Below are positions 33,953 through 43,180 of a stretch of DNA of 64,000 bases, piece after piece (within the stretch, counting starts at the first letter, position 1; every line of letters starts with the position of its first letter). Both the position numbers and the translations under genes were made by a program. The DNA is from Glycomyces artemisiae (GTDB lineage Bacteria > Actinomycetota > Actinomycetes > Mycobacteriales > Micromonosporaceae): the NCBI RefSeq assembly GCF_003002955.1, contig NZ_PVTJ01000002.1, forward strand, positions 496,001 to 560,000. Direction: 5' to 3'. A model generated the notes under the pieces. The model did no database searches, had not been told where the DNA came from, and worked only from the letters and a program-made list of their open reading frames with translations.

Positions 33953-34624
33953 TCAGCAGTTGTCCAGGACCGTCTTCGCGAAGGTGCGCCAGGCTTCGGG
34001 GAGGGTGTCGGTGCCGACGGCCGCCCAGACTGCGGTTTCGGCTTCGGGGACCTCGTCTCCGAGGAGGTAGCGGGCCACGAAGTCGGCGCGGTTGGGGTGG
34101 CCGGGGAAGAAGTAGCCGGCTGCGGCGAAGAGGGCGACGTAGGCGCGGTGGAGGCCGGAGGTGAGCGTCTCGGCGGTGGCCCAGGGGTCGGTGGATTCGG
34201 CGAGGCGGGTGGCGAGGGTCTCGGCCTCGGCGGCGACGGTCTCGCGGGACGCGTCGGCGAGGGCCTGCGGGAACTCGGTTACCTCGGCGCGGGCCTTGGA
34301 GCCGAGTTCGGAGTCGTCGGCGAGGAGGGTGCCCTCCGCGAACGCGCCGATGACCTTGAGGGCTTCGGAGGAGGGGCGCTCCCAGCCCTCGCCGCGGCCG
34401 AGCGCGTCGAGGAGCTCCTGGAAGCGGGCGACCGTGAGGTGCGCCGCTTCGCCGGTCGCGTCCTCCGGGACCTCGGCGGTCTCCCACACGCACACCAGCT
34501 CGGCGTCTTCACCGAAGCCGGACAGGGCCGGGCCGTGCGCGTACGCGAAGGCGAGGCGTTCGTCGTCGTTGAGGTCGGCGAGGACGTCGGTGGAGAGCCT
34601 GAGGACCGCGTTCGGAAGGGACAT
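33953..34624 (-). CDS. uncharacterised soluble protein
   Basis: This 223-residue, acidic, largely helical protein starts MSLPNAVLRLSTDVLADLND. The stretch HGPALSGFGEDAELVCVWE resembles a worn nucleotidyltransferase motif (Gly-Ser loop, then an acidic strand), and the helical C-terminus would fit that group, but the match is weak. It has no signal peptide or membrane segment. Codon use is normal for the region. On the minus strand CACAAT stands 6 nt before ATG 34624. It is divergent from the winged-helix gene. Confidence 0.7.
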   Translation of the reverse strand: MSLPNAVLRLSTDVLADLNDDERLAFAYAHGPALSGFGEDAELVCVWETAEVPEDATGEAAHLTVARFQELLDALGRGEGWERPSSEALKVIGAFAEGTLLADDSELGSKARAEVTEFPQALADASRETVAAEAETLATRLAESTDPWATAETLTSGLHRAYVALFAAAGYFFPGHPNRADFVARYLLGDEVPEAETAVWAAVGTDTLPEAWRTFAKTVLDNC

Positions 34625-34630
34625 GCCGCA

Positions 34631-34636
34631 ATTGTG
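34631..34636 (-). promoter_or_regulatory. -10 hexamer of the uncharacterised gene
   Basis: CACAAT on the minus strand, 6 nt before the start. Confidence 0.4.
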
Positions 34637-34750
34637 CTTGCTCCTCGCAACCGCGTCCACCCGTCTGAGCAGAGGAACCACCCGTGATTCCGGCCATCGG
34701 AGCCCCTGGGGCGGGTGGTTCGGCGGAGGGCTCATGTCGCCTTCTCCCGC

Positions 34751-34756
34751 TAGCAT
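34751..34756 (+). promoter_or_regulatory. -10 hexamer of the winged-helix gene
   Basis: TAGCAT, 6 nt before ATG 34763, with no ribosome site. Confidence 0.5.
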
Positions 34757-34762
34757 GAGCGA

Positions 34763-35905
34763 ATGCCGACACCCACCCGAGACCTCACCCCGGCGGCCGT
34801 CGCCGCTTGGCGCGCCCGTTCGCAGCGGCTGTGGGGCGAGCGCCTCGCGACGCCGTGGGACGCGTTCGAGCACCTCGCCGCCGTCCAGTCGCAGGAGTAC
34901 CAGCCCTCGAAGCTCACGCCCGCGATGCGCGCGAAACCGGACGGGGACGGCCTCGCGTACGCGGGCGCCGGCGGCGTCGACGCGCTCATCGAGCAGGGCC
35001 GCGTCCTGCGCACGCACGTCCTGCGGACCACCTGGCACACCGTCCCCGCGGCGGACCTGCGGATGCTCATCGCCGCCAGCGGCGACCGGGTCATGCAGGT
35101 CATCGTGAACGGCAGCCGCGGGATCGGCATCGACCTGCGCACGCACGAGCGCGCCACCGAGGCGCTCGCGGCCGCGACCGCGGGCGGGAGGCACCTGACG
35201 CGGGAGGAGGCCGGAGAGGCCCTCGAAGCGGCCGGGATCGCCGGAGCGTCCGGGCAGCGGCTGGGGCACCTGCTCATGCACGCCGAGGTGTCGGCGGTGA
35301 TCTGCTCGGGGGACCCGAAGGACGGCAAGCAGACGTACGCGAGCTTCGACGAGCGCGTCCCGACTGGGGCGATCGGCAAGGACGAGGCGATCCGGGAGCT
35401 CGCGCGCCGGTTCTTCGCCTCCCGCGGACCCGCCACCGTGAAGGACTTCACCCGCTGGGCGACCCTGAAGGTGGCCGATGCGAAAGCCGCCGTCGACGAG
35501 CTGTTGCTCGGCGGGTCGGGCCTGCGCGAGCTGCGCTACGACGACCGCGTCTTCTACTACGAGGGCGAGCGGCCCGAGCCGGAGGACGGCGGGCCCGTCG
35601 TGGACTTCGTGCAGGGCTACGACGAGATGCTGTGCTCCTACACCGACTCCAAGGACCTGGTCCTGCACCACTCGGTGCCGCGCGCGCTGTTCCCCGACCG
35701 GCCGCGGTTCACCTCGGCGATCCTCCTGGACGGCCAGGTGGTCGGGAACTGGAAGGCCGCAGTGAAGAAGGACCGCGTGGTCATCGAGACATGGCGGGTG
35801 CGCGGCTTCACCGCCGCCGAGATCGCCGCGATGCGCCGCGGCGCCGACCGGCTCCGCGCCTGGTTCGGCAGCCCGGAGATGGAACTCGGCCTCGACCACG
35901 CGTGA
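34763..35905 (+). CDS. winged-helix DNA-binding-domain protein (HTH_42 type)
   Basis: The 380-residue protein matches the long winged-helix family with VAAWRARSQRLWGERLATPWDAFEHLAAVQSQ at the N-terminus, FFASRGPATVKDFTRWATL in the middle and a GYDEMLCSYTD block near the C-terminus. Relatives (AlkZ/YcaQ) are DNA glycosylases that remove alkylated or cross-linked bases; their key QxQ or QxD motif would map to AAVQSQEYQ here, where QSQ is present. Plain actinobacterial members are mostly untested. So a DNA repair role is possible but inferred. Confidence 0.85.
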   Translation: MPTPTRDLTPAAVAAWRARSQRLWGERLATPWDAFEHLAAVQSQEYQPSKLTPAMRAKPDGDGLAYAGAGGVDALIEQGRVLRTHVLRTTWHTVPAADLRMLIAASGDRVMQVIVNGSRGIGIDLRTHERATEALAAATAGGRHLTREEAGEALEAAGIAGASGQRLGHLLMHAEVSAVICSGDPKDGKQTYASFDERVPTGAIGKDEAIRELARRFFASRGPATVKDFTRWATLKVADAKAAVDELLLGGSGLRELRYDDRVFYYEGERPEPEDGGPVVDFVQGYDEMLCSYTDSKDLVLHHSVPRALFPDRPRFTSAILLDGQVVGNWKAAVKKDRVVIETWRVRGFTAAEIAAMRRGADRLRAWFGSPEMELGLDHA

Positions 35906-35932
35906 GCAGCGGTCGAGGCCGAGAACGGGTGC

Positions 35933-37630
35933 CTAGAGGCGCGCCAGCGCCTCGGCGAACGGGGTGAGGCCCATCGAGCCGAGGTTGAGGGCGTCGGTGT
36001 GGAACTGCTTGAGCGAGAAGTCGGCGCCCTTGCGGGCCTTGTAGTCCTCGCGCGCCTGCATCCACAGGCGCTCGCCGACCTTGTAGGACGGGGCCTGGCC
36101 GGCCCAGCCGAGGTAGCGGTTGCGCTCGAAGGACAGCATGTCGTCCTCGATGGTGCGGGTGTGCGCCTTCATGAACTCGAACATCTTCTCGCCGTCCCAC
36201 TCCTCGCCCGGCCGCCAGCCGAACGGGTTGTCCTCGGGGATGGTGAACTCGCAGTGGAGGCCGATGTCGACGATGACGCGGGCGGCGCGGAACGACTGCG
36301 CGTCGAGCATGCCCAGGCGCCCGGCCGGGTCGTCGTCGTAGTACCCGAGCTCGTCCATGAGCCGCTCGGAGTACAGGGCCCAGCCCTCGCCGTGGCCCGA
36401 GCACCACATCATCTGGCGCTGGAACCGGTTGAGCAGCTCCGTGCGGGCCATCGTCTGCCCCACCTGGAGGTGGTGGCCGGGGACGCCCTCGTGGTACACC
36501 GTGGACTTCTCGCGCCACTTGCCGAACAGCTTCTGGCCCTCAGGCACCGACCACCACATCGCGCCCGGACGCGTGAAGTCCTCGCTCGGGCCGGTGTAGT
36601 AGATCGCCCCGTCCTCGGTCGGCGCGATCTTGCAGTCGATCGTGCGGATCTGCTCGGGGATGTCGAAGTGCTTGTCGGCGAGGTCGGCGATCGTGGAGTC
36701 GGCGAGCTCCTGCATCCAGTCGCGGAACAGGTTCTTGTCGGTGAAGTTCTCGTCGGCGTCCTGGTCGAGGAACGCCACGACCTCCTCGATCGACGCGCCC
36801 GGCTTGATCCGCTCGCACGTCGCGCGCATGTCCGCCTCGATGCGGGCCAGCTCCTGCCAGCCCCACGCGTACGTCTCCTCCAAGTCGATCGCCGCGCCGA
36901 TGAAGTAGCGCGACGCCCGCGAGTAGCGGTCGCGCCCGACCGCGTCCTTCTCCGGCGCCTGCGGGGCCAGCTCCTCGCGCAGGAAGCGCGCGAAGTTGTG
37001 GGTCGCCGCGCGGGCCCAGGCCGCGCTGTTGCCCAGGGCGATCTTCAGCGGACCGGAGGTGATCGGCTCGCCGTCGATCGTCACCGAGCTGATCAGGTTC
37101 GCCCAGAAGTCGGTGCCGGGCCCCTTGGCGCCGTTCCAGTTGTCGCAGTGGGTGGCGACCTCCAGGACCTGCCGCTTGGCCGCGACCCGGCCCGCGGCGG
37201 CCTCGGCGCGCAGCGTCTCGGTGTACTGCTTGAACGCCTCGGTGACGGCGGCCAGGCGGGCCGCGATGTTCTCGGCCGCGACCTTCCCGTCCTTCGGCAT
37301 CAGGTCGAAGATCTGGCGCACGTTGTGGACGCTCGACGACAGGACGTTCAGCTCCAGGTAGGCGTCCCCGGCCTCGTACCGCTCCAGGCTCAGCCGCAGC
37401 CGCTCCAGGATGGCGTCCTTGGCGACGCGCTCGCGCTCGTCGACCGGCTCCGCGGCCTCCAGCGCCGCGATCGTGCGCCGCTCCAGGTCGGCGAAGGCGG
37501 CCAGGCCGGCGGGTGAGAGGTCATCGAGTTCGTGATCGTGGCCCGGGACGCCCATCGCGGTGGCGTTCATCGGGCTGAGGGCGATGGCGTCCTCGACGTA
37601 CTGATCGGCAATCTGATCGATTTTTCTCAT
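35933..37630 (-). CDS. DUF885 zinc hydrolase
   Basis: The 565-residue protein has the DUF885 layout, all helical, with the metal-binding motif HEGVPGHH at 380-387 and a second conserved block GHGEGWALYSE. The motif is an HExxxGHH variant of zinc-metallopeptidases, so peptidase or amidase activity is likely. No signal peptide is seen; the enzyme should be cytoplasmic. On the minus strand TACAGT lies 7 nt before ATG 37630, so the start is fixed by the promoter rather than by a ribosome site. It converges with the winged-helix gene at a distance of 27 bp. Confidence 0.9.
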   Translation of the reverse strand: MRKIDQIADQYVEDAIALSPMNATAMGVPGHDHELDDLSPAGLAAFADLERRTIAALEAAEPVDERERVAKDAILERLRLSLERYEAGDAYLELNVLSSSVHNVRQIFDLMPKDGKVAAENIAARLAAVTEAFKQYTETLRAEAAAGRVAAKRQVLEVATHCDNWNGAKGPGTDFWANLISSVTIDGEPITSGPLKIALGNSAAWARAATHNFARFLREELAPQAPEKDAVGRDRYSRASRYFIGAAIDLEETYAWGWQELARIEADMRATCERIKPGASIEEVVAFLDQDADENFTDKNLFRDWMQELADSTIADLADKHFDIPEQIRTIDCKIAPTEDGAIYYTGPSEDFTRPGAMWWSVPEGQKLFGKWREKSTVYHEGVPGHHLQVGQTMARTELLNRFQRQMMWCSGHGEGWALYSERLMDELGYYDDDPAGRLGMLDAQSFRAARVIVDIGLHCEFTIPEDNPFGWRPGEEWDGEKMFEFMKAHTRTIEDDMLSFERNRYLGWAGQAPSYKVGERLWMQAREDYKARKGADFSLKQFHTDALNLGSMGLTPFAEALARL

Positions 37631-38562
37631 GGAGTGGACTGTACGCGAGGTCGCCGCCCGATCGCGACCTCACTTTCCACGGCCTCGACCCAGCCGCCGG
37701 CGGCCCCCAGCTCCAGCAGCGCCTCGCGCGTCAGGGGCACGCGCTCGGCGTCCCCGGGCTCGGGCGGCCACGCCGCGCGCTTCGCCCGCGCCCGGTCGAA
37801 CCACGCGGCGATCCGCTCGGGGTCCTGCCGGTACTCGGCGAGGTGCTGGTGGGCGGTCCCGAGCTCTTCGCCGAGGTCGTCGAGCGCGAGCTCCAGCATC
37901 CCGCGGTTGCCCTCGACCATCCCTGCGAACAGCGCCGTCGGGCTGGCCGCGACGCGCGTGCCGTCGCGGAACGACCCGGCCGCGAGCGTGCGCGACAGCG
38001 GGTCGTCGGCGACGAGGACCAGCGCGGCCGCGACGAGGTGCTCCAGGTGCGAGATGCGGGCGGCCGCGGCGTCGTGGTCGTCGGCGCGGGCCGGGACGAC
38101 GCGGGCGCCGATCGAGGTCCACAGGCGCGCGAGCAGCAGCCAGTCGTCCAGGTTCGTGTCGGCTTCGAGGCACAGGACCCAGACGCGGCCGCGGAACAGG
38201 CCCGGCTCGGCGCTGGCGAAGCCCGCGGTCTCCTTGCCCGCCATGGGGTGTCCGCCGACGAAGCGCGGCTGGGCGGCGAAGGCGCGGGCGGCGTCGGCCT
38301 TGACGGAGGCGGTGTCGGTGACCAGGCCGCGGAAGCCCGCGAGGGTCGCGGCGACGGCGGCGAGGTGCTTGACGGGGGCGGCGACGACCGCGACGTCGGC
38401 GTCGAGGAGGCCGGCCGGGTCGGCGGTGACGGGGAAGTGCGCGGCGGCGGCTTCGCGGACCGCGGGGTCGGGGTCGTGGCCGACGACCTCGTGCCCGGCG
38501 TCGGCGAGCGCGAAGGCGGCCGACCCGCCGATGAGGCCGAGGCCGGTGACCGCGACGCGCAT
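37627..38562 (-). CDS. tyrA: prephenate dehydrogenase
   Basis: The 311-residue enzyme has an NAD-binding fold starting GLGLIGGSAAFALADAGH, the TyrA blocks VTDTASVKA and GGHPMAGKETAGF, and the histidine in RISHLEHLVAAAL. It oxidises prephenate on the tyrosine branch. It lacks a chorismate mutase or ACT domain, so it is the monofunctional form. The start codon shares its first base with the stop of the GroES-like gene (TGATG), which implies coupled translation. The last bases overlap the start of the DUF885 gene by 4 nt. Confidence 0.93.
   Translation of the reverse strand: MRVAVTGLGLIGGSAAFALADAGHEVVGHDPDPAVREAAAAHFPVTADPAGLLDADVAVVAAPVKHLAAVAATLAGFRGLVTDTASVKADAARAFAAQPRFVGGHPMAGKETAGFASAEPGLFRGRVWVLCLEADTNLDDWLLLARLWTSIGARVVPARADDHDAAAARISHLEHLVAAALVLVADDPLSRTLAAGSFRDGTRVAASPTALFAGMVEGNRGMLELALDDLGEELGTAHQHLAEYRQDPERIAAWFDRARAKRAAWPPEPGDAERVPLTREALLELGAAGGWVEAVESEVAIGRRPRVQSTP
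37638..37643 (-). promoter_or_regulatory. -10 hexamer of the DUF885 gene
   Basis: TACAGT on the minus strand, 7 nt from the start codon. The tyrA coding region ends inside this region, so the promoter overlaps it. Confidence 0.5.
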
Positions 38563-38900
38563 CAGAGGTAGAGCCCGGTGCCGTCGTTGTCGACGCGCTT
38601 GGCGGCGACGGCGTGGATGTCGCGCTCGCGCAGGAGGATGTAGGTGCGGCCCTGGATCTCGACCTCGGCCTTGTCCTCGGGGTCGAACAGGACGCGGTCG
38701 CCGTTCTCGACGGAGCGCACGAGCGGCCCGACGCCGACGGCCGCGGCCCAGTGCAGGCGGCGGCCCATCTGGGCGGTCGCGGGGATGACGATCCCGGCGG
38801 CCGAGCGGCGCTCCGCATCGGCGTCCTCGCGTACGAGCAGGCGGTCGTGGAGGAGCCGCACGGGCAGGCCGGTCGTCGAGTCCAACGGTGTTTCGGTCAC
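38562..38900 (-). CDS. GroES-like co-chaperonin fold protein
   Basis: The 112-residue protein keeps the Cpn10 pattern: PLHDRLLVRED, GIVIPATAQ, AAVGVGP, GDRVLFDPED and a C-terminal LLRERDIHAV. The mobile-loop region (ATAQMGRRLHW) differs from ordinary GroES, and no groEL is next to it, so it may not be the main co-chaperonin. GTG 38900 has no ribosome site; TAGGCT lies 8 nt upstream. It is translated just ahead of tyrA. The link with tyrosine synthesis has no clear reason. Confidence 0.82.
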   Translation of the reverse strand: MTETPLDSTTGLPVRLLHDRLLVREDADAERRSAAGIVIPATAQMGRRLHWAAAVGVGPLVRSVENGDRVLFDPEDKAEVEIQGRTYILLRERDIHAVAAKRVDNDGTGLYL

Positions 38901-39051
38901 AGCGCCCGAGCCTACCGCGGGCCCCGGGTGGTGGCGCCTGCAAGACCGGTCTCGGTGGTGCTGGCTGGATGGGGATGGTCGCACCGAACCGGTACGGTAC
39001 GTGGTGACGTTGCACCCGCCTCCTTTCGGAGGAACCGTCCTTGGAGACACC

Positions 39052-40410
39052 GTGAGCCGATTCCGCCGCACGACCGCCCGGGCCAGACAGCTGTGGATCG
39101 GCATGCGCCTCAACCCGGTCGCCGAGCGCGCCGTCGCCGGGCGCGCCGACGAGGAGCCGGACGTCGGCGGGGGCGGGGCGGACCTGCCGCCCGAGGAGCC
39201 CGCGGCCGCGGTCGGGGGCGACCCGGAGCGCCGGTACGTCCCCACGGGACTGGTCGTCGGCGCCGCGTGGTCGTGGCGGCTGCTCGTCATCGGGGCGCTG
39301 CTCGCCGTGGTCCTGTACCTGCTCAGCCAGGTCACCACGGTCGTCATCCCCGTCGTCATCTCGTTCCTGCTCGCCGCGATGCTCCAGCCGCCCGCGGCGT
39401 GGCTGATCCGCCACGGCTGGAACAAGTCCCTCGCCTCGATCCTCATGCTCGTCGCCGGGCTCGCGGTCGTCTCCGCGGTGATCACGTTCGTGATCCAGCA
39501 GTTCATCGCGGGCGTCCCCGACTTCTACGACTCGATCGTCAAGGGCCTGCGCGACGCCCAGGCCTGGCTCGAATCCGGCCCGTGGGGCCTCGACGGCGCG
39601 CAGGTCGCCGAAGTCCTCGCCGACGTCCAGGACAACATCACCAACTGGTACAGCGAGAACCAGCAGACGATCGTCCAGACCGGACTCGACGTCGCGGGCT
39701 CGACGGCCTCGGGCCTGGGGAACTTCGTCACCGGCCTGTTCCTGGTCCTGTTCACCACCTACTTCTTCATCCGCGACGGCCGCCGCATCTGGACGTTCCT
39801 CACCGGCTGGCTCCCGCGCCCCGCCACCGAGTCGCTCCGCTACGCGGGCGGCGCGGGCTGGTCGACGCTCGTGCAGTACATGCGCACCGTCGTGGTCGTC
39901 GCCGCGGTCGACGCGATCTTCATCGGCCTGGGCCTGCGGCTCCTCGACATCCCGCTGTGGCTGCCGCTGACGACGCTCGTGTTCCTCGGCGCGTTCATCC
40001 CGATCATCGGCGCCACCGTCTCGGGCGCGGTCGCCGTCGTCGTCGCGCTCGTGGGCACCGAGAACGGGCTCGTCAACGCGCTCATCGTCCTCGGCATCGT
40101 CCTGGCCGTGCAGCAGCTCGAATCGAACCTGCTCCAGCCGTTCCTGATGAGCCGCGCCGTGAAGCTCCACCCGCTCGCGATCGTCCTCGCGGTCACCGCG
40201 GGCGGCTTCGTGTGGGGCATCGTGGGCGCGCTCGTCGCCGTGCCGCTCCTCGCGATCGTCAACGGCACCGTCCGGGCGCTCAACCGCTTCCGCGACGCGC
40301 GCCGCGAAGCCCAGGCCCGCGGCCTGGGCGAGGGCGAGGCGACCGTCGAGGCCGCCCATGCCGACGGCGACCCGATCGACGCCGGCGAGCGGGCGGCCCG
40401 GGAAGGATGA
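39052..40410 (+). CDS. AI-2E-family (TqsA-like) membrane permease
   Basis: The 452-residue protein has a variable charged N-terminus (1-80) and about eight membrane segments. The pattern TVVIPVVISFLLAAMLQPPAAWL, the long periplasmic part with VQDNITNWYSEN, and the end block QQLESNLLQPFLMSR are family signatures. Members export AI-2 or act as Na+/H+ antiporters; the substrate here is open. GTG 39052 follows TTGGAG. The stop TGA overlaps the ATG of the next gene. Confidence 0.9.
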   Translation: MSRFRRTTARARQLWIGMRLNPVAERAVAGRADEEPDVGGGGADLPPEEPAAAVGGDPERRYVPTGLVVGAAWSWRLLVIGALLAVVLYLLSQVTTVVIPVVISFLLAAMLQPPAAWLIRHGWNKSLASILMLVAGLAVVSAVITFVIQQFIAGVPDFYDSIVKGLRDAQAWLESGPWGLDGAQVAEVLADVQDNITNWYSENQQTIVQTGLDVAGSTASGLGNFVTGLFLVLFTTYFFIRDGRRIWTFLTGWLPRPATESLRYAGGAGWSTLVQYMRTVVVVAAVDAIFIGLGLRLLDIPLWLPLTTLVFLGAFIPIIGATVSGAVAVVVALVGTENGLVNALIVLGIVLAVQQLESNLLQPFLMSRAVKLHPLAIVLAVTAGGFVWGIVGALVAVPLLAIVNGTVRALNRFRDARREAQARGLGEGEATVEAAHADGDPIDAGERAAREG

Positions 40411-42356
40411 GCGCCGACGCCGAAGCCCTGAAGATCCTCGACGCCGCCGTCGCGGCCACCCCCGGCGGCGCGTCCCGCGACGGCCAGCGCGAGATGTGCG
40501 CGGCCGTCGCCACAGCGGTCGACTCCGGGAAGCACCTGCTCGTGCAGGCGGGCACCGGGACGGGGAAGTCCCTCGCGTACCTGTGCGCGGCGCTCGCCAC
40601 GGGCAAGACCGTGGTCGTGTCGACCGCGACGCTCGCGCTCCAGCACCAGCTGGTGGCCGTGGACCTGCCGCGCCTGGTGGAGGCCGTGGCGCCGGTCCTG
40701 GGCCGCAAGCCCTCGTTCGCGCTCCTCAAGGGGCGCCACAACTACCTCTGCAAGCGCAAGATCGCGGGCGACGAGGAAGAGGACGAGGGGATGCTCGAAG
40801 GGACCGAGCAGCTCAAGTGGGCCGGGCAGCAGGCGTCGTTCGCGAAGCAGGTGCAGCGCCTGTACGACTGGGCGAACGACACCGACACCGGGGACCGCGA
40901 CGACCTCGACCCGGGCGTGAGCGACCGGGCGTGGAAGCAGGGGTCGACCACGTCGAGCGAGTGCCCGGGCGCGAAGGACTGCGCGCAGGGCCCCGACTGC
41001 TTCGCGGAGCTCGCGCGCGCCCGCGCGCACGAGGCGGACATCGTCGTCACGAACCACGCGCTGCTGTCGATCGACATGATGAACGAGCGGTCGGTGCTGC
41101 CCGAGCACCAGGTGCTCATCATCGACGAGGCGCACGAGCTGGTCGACCGGGTCACGAACGCGGCGCGCGCGGAGCTGCACCCGGCGCGGCTGCGGTGGCT
41201 CGCGCAGCGGGGCCGGCGCCTCATCGACACCGATGCGGCCGACCAGATCCGGGAGGCCGCCGACTCGCTGGAGAACGCGCTGAACATGGCGGGGGAGCAG
41301 CGGTTCTCCGGGGAGCTGCCCGCGCCGCTGACGGAGGCGCTCAACCTCGTCAACGCCTCCTGCGTCAAGGCCACGACCCATCTGGGCGCGCTGGACGCGG
41401 AGACGAAGAAGCAGCTGAGCGCGCAGCAGCTCAAGGCCGGCCTGGTGGAGGCGGTGGAGACGGCGGGCCGGTGCATCGGCCCGGCCGGGGACGACGTGAT
41501 CTGGGCGGAGCCGAACGGCCCCACGCTGGTCGCGGCGCCGCTGTCGGTCGGGGGCCTGCTCTCGGCGATGCTGTACGAGGACCGGACGGTGATCGCGGCG
41601 TCGGCGACGCTGACGCTCGGCGGGAAGTTCGACACGGTCGCGCGGAACATCGGCCTGCCCGCGGACGGGCACGGCTGGACCTCGCTCGACGTCGGCTCGC
41701 CGTTCGACTATGCGAAGCAGGGCATCCTGTACGTGGCGGCGGCGCTGCCGCGCCCGACCGCGTCGGGCCTGTCGGACGACGCGGGCAAGGAGCTGCTGCG
41801 CCTGGTGGAGGCCAGCCGCGGCGCGACCCTGGGCCTGTTCTCGTCCAAGCGGGCCGCGGAGGCCGCGGCGGAGCTGCTGCGCGCCAAGACCGACTACTCG
41901 ATCCTGCTCCAGGGGGAGGAGACCCTCGGGTCGCTCGTGAAGCGGTTCAAGGAGGAGGACTCGACGTGCCTGCTCGGGGTCATGTCGCTGTGGCAGGGCG
42001 TGGACGTGCCGGGCATGACGTGCCGCCTGGTCGTGGTGGACCGCATCCCGTTCCCGCGGCCGACGGAGCCGCTGACGGCGGCGAGGTCGGAGGCTGCGGA
42101 CGCGGCGGGCCGCTCGGGCTTCGCGGAGGTGTCGGTGCCCGCGGCGGCGATCCGGCTCGCGCAGGGGGCCGGGCGGCTGATCCGGCGGACCACTGACCGC
42201 GGGGTGGTGGCGATCCTCGACTCGCGGCTCCAGACGAACCGCTCGTACGGGAAGTTCATGCGGGACTCGCTGCCGCCGTTCTGGTACACGACGAAGTCGG
42301 ATTCGGTGGCGGGGGCGCTGAGCCGCCTCGCGGACGCCGCCGCGACCGAAGGTTAA
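40407..42356 (+). CDS. dinG: DinG-like ATP-dependent DNA helicase with Fe-S cluster
   Basis: The 649-residue XPD-type helicase has GTGTGKS (K54), a DEAH box (LIIDEAHELVD) and motif VI (LAQGAGRLIRR). Four cysteines (NYLCKRK, SSECPG, KDCAQ and PDCFAE) between motifs I and II are placed as for a 4Fe-4S cluster. Such helicases unwind 5'-to-3', and DinG clears R-loops and helps forks past transcription. The start overlaps the permease stop by 4 nt (ATGA) and has GGAAGG, so the two genes are translated together although no functional link is plain. Confidence 0.93.
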   Translation: MSADAEALKILDAAVAATPGGASRDGQREMCAAVATAVDSGKHLLVQAGTGTGKSLAYLCAALATGKTVVVSTATLALQHQLVAVDLPRLVEAVAPVLGRKPSFALLKGRHNYLCKRKIAGDEEEDEGMLEGTEQLKWAGQQASFAKQVQRLYDWANDTDTGDRDDLDPGVSDRAWKQGSTTSSECPGAKDCAQGPDCFAELARARAHEADIVVTNHALLSIDMMNERSVLPEHQVLIIDEAHELVDRVTNAARAELHPARLRWLAQRGRRLIDTDAADQIREAADSLENALNMAGEQRFSGELPAPLTEALNLVNASCVKATTHLGALDAETKKQLSAQQLKAGLVEAVETAGRCIGPAGDDVIWAEPNGPTLVAAPLSVGGLLSAMLYEDRTVIAASATLTLGGKFDTVARNIGLPADGHGWTSLDVGSPFDYAKQGILYVAAALPRPTASGLSDDAGKELLRLVEASRGATLGLFSSKRAAEAAAELLRAKTDYSILLQGEETLGSLVKRFKEEDSTCLLGVMSLWQGVDVPGMTCRLVVVDRIPFPRPTEPLTAARSEAADAAGRSGFAEVSVPAAAIRLAQGAGRLIRRTTDRGVVAILDSRLQTNRSYGKFMRDSLPPFWYTTKSDSVAGALSRLADAAATEG

Positions 42357-42448
42357 CAATTCATGAACTTCACTCGAACATTTGCATAACCCCAGCTTGG
42401 AGCGGTTTCGTGGAGTCTCACACAGGGAACTTCGCAAGCTTGTGTCAC

Positions 42449-42471
42449 GTTCACCTGGATGTTAACTTCGG
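42449..42471 (+). promoter_or_regulatory. possible PHO-box-like repeat before the Pit genes
   Basis: GTTCACCTGGA and GTTAACTTCGG repeat with a 12-bp period. Streptomycete PHO boxes are 11-bp direct repeats close to GTTCACC, so the phasing is one base off. The location, 80 bp before a phosphate transport pair, supports the idea. Confidence 0.35.
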
Positions 42472-42548
42472 CGTGACGATTTCCAGCCGTCCCCTTGCCT
42501 TCTCGGTACAGTGAGGACAGTCAAAGCGACCGAAAGCAGGGGTGCCCG

Positions 42549-43178
42549 GTGCGGTTCTCGCTGAAGCCTCAGGACGACGCGTTCTACGCCTTCTTCAACG
42601 ACGCCGCGGACAACATCCGCCGCGGCGTGGGGATCCTTTCGGAGCTGGGCGACGACGCGCCCGACTTCCAGAAGATCTCCGAGCGCCTCGTCGACGTCGA
42701 GCACGACAACGACCAGCTGACGCACCGCCTGTTCAACAAGGTGAACTCCACGTTCGTCACCCCGATGGACCGCACCGACATGTACCACCTGGCCGGGAAG
42801 CTCGACGACATCCTCGACCACATCGAGGCCGCCGCGAACCTGGTCTACCTGTACGGCCTCTCCGACCTCCCCGCCCTGCCGCGCGAGATGATCGAGCAGA
42901 TCACCGTCCTCGCCCAGCAGGCCGACCTGCTCGTGGAGTACATGCCGAAGCTCAAGGGCCTCAACTCCTCCATGCAGGACTTCTGGGTCGAGTGCAACCG
43001 CCTGGAGAACGACGGCGACCGCGCCTACCGGATGCTCCTGGTCCGCCTCTACTCCGGCGAGTACGAGGCCCTGACGGTCATGAAGCTCAAAGAGGTCGGC
43101 GACGAGCTCGAAGCCGCGTGCGACTCGTTCGAGTCGGTCTCCAACGTGGTCGAGTCCGTCTACGTCAAGGAATCCTGA
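42549..43178 (+). CDS. DUF47/PhoU-like Pit accessory protein
   Basis: The 209-residue all-helical protein starts VRFSLKPQDDAFYAFFNDAADN and repeats E/D-rich helices (VEHDNDQLTHRLFNKVNSTFVTP) with metal-binding acidic pairs, as in DUF47 proteins. They are encoded with Pit transporters and are believed to regulate them. GTG 42549 has AGGGG upstream; an upstream ATG at 42495 adds 18 unsupported residues. The Pit gene follows 2 nt after the stop. Confidence 0.92.
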   Translation: MRFSLKPQDDAFYAFFNDAADNIRRGVGILSELGDDAPDFQKISERLVDVEHDNDQLTHRLFNKVNSTFVTPMDRTDMYHLAGKLDDILDHIEAAANLVYLYGLSDLPALPREMIEQITVLAQQADLLVEYMPKLKGLNSSMQDFWVECNRLENDGDRAYRMLLVRLYSGEYEALTVMKLKEVGDELEAACDSFESVSNVVESVYVKES

Positions 43179-43180
43179 CC

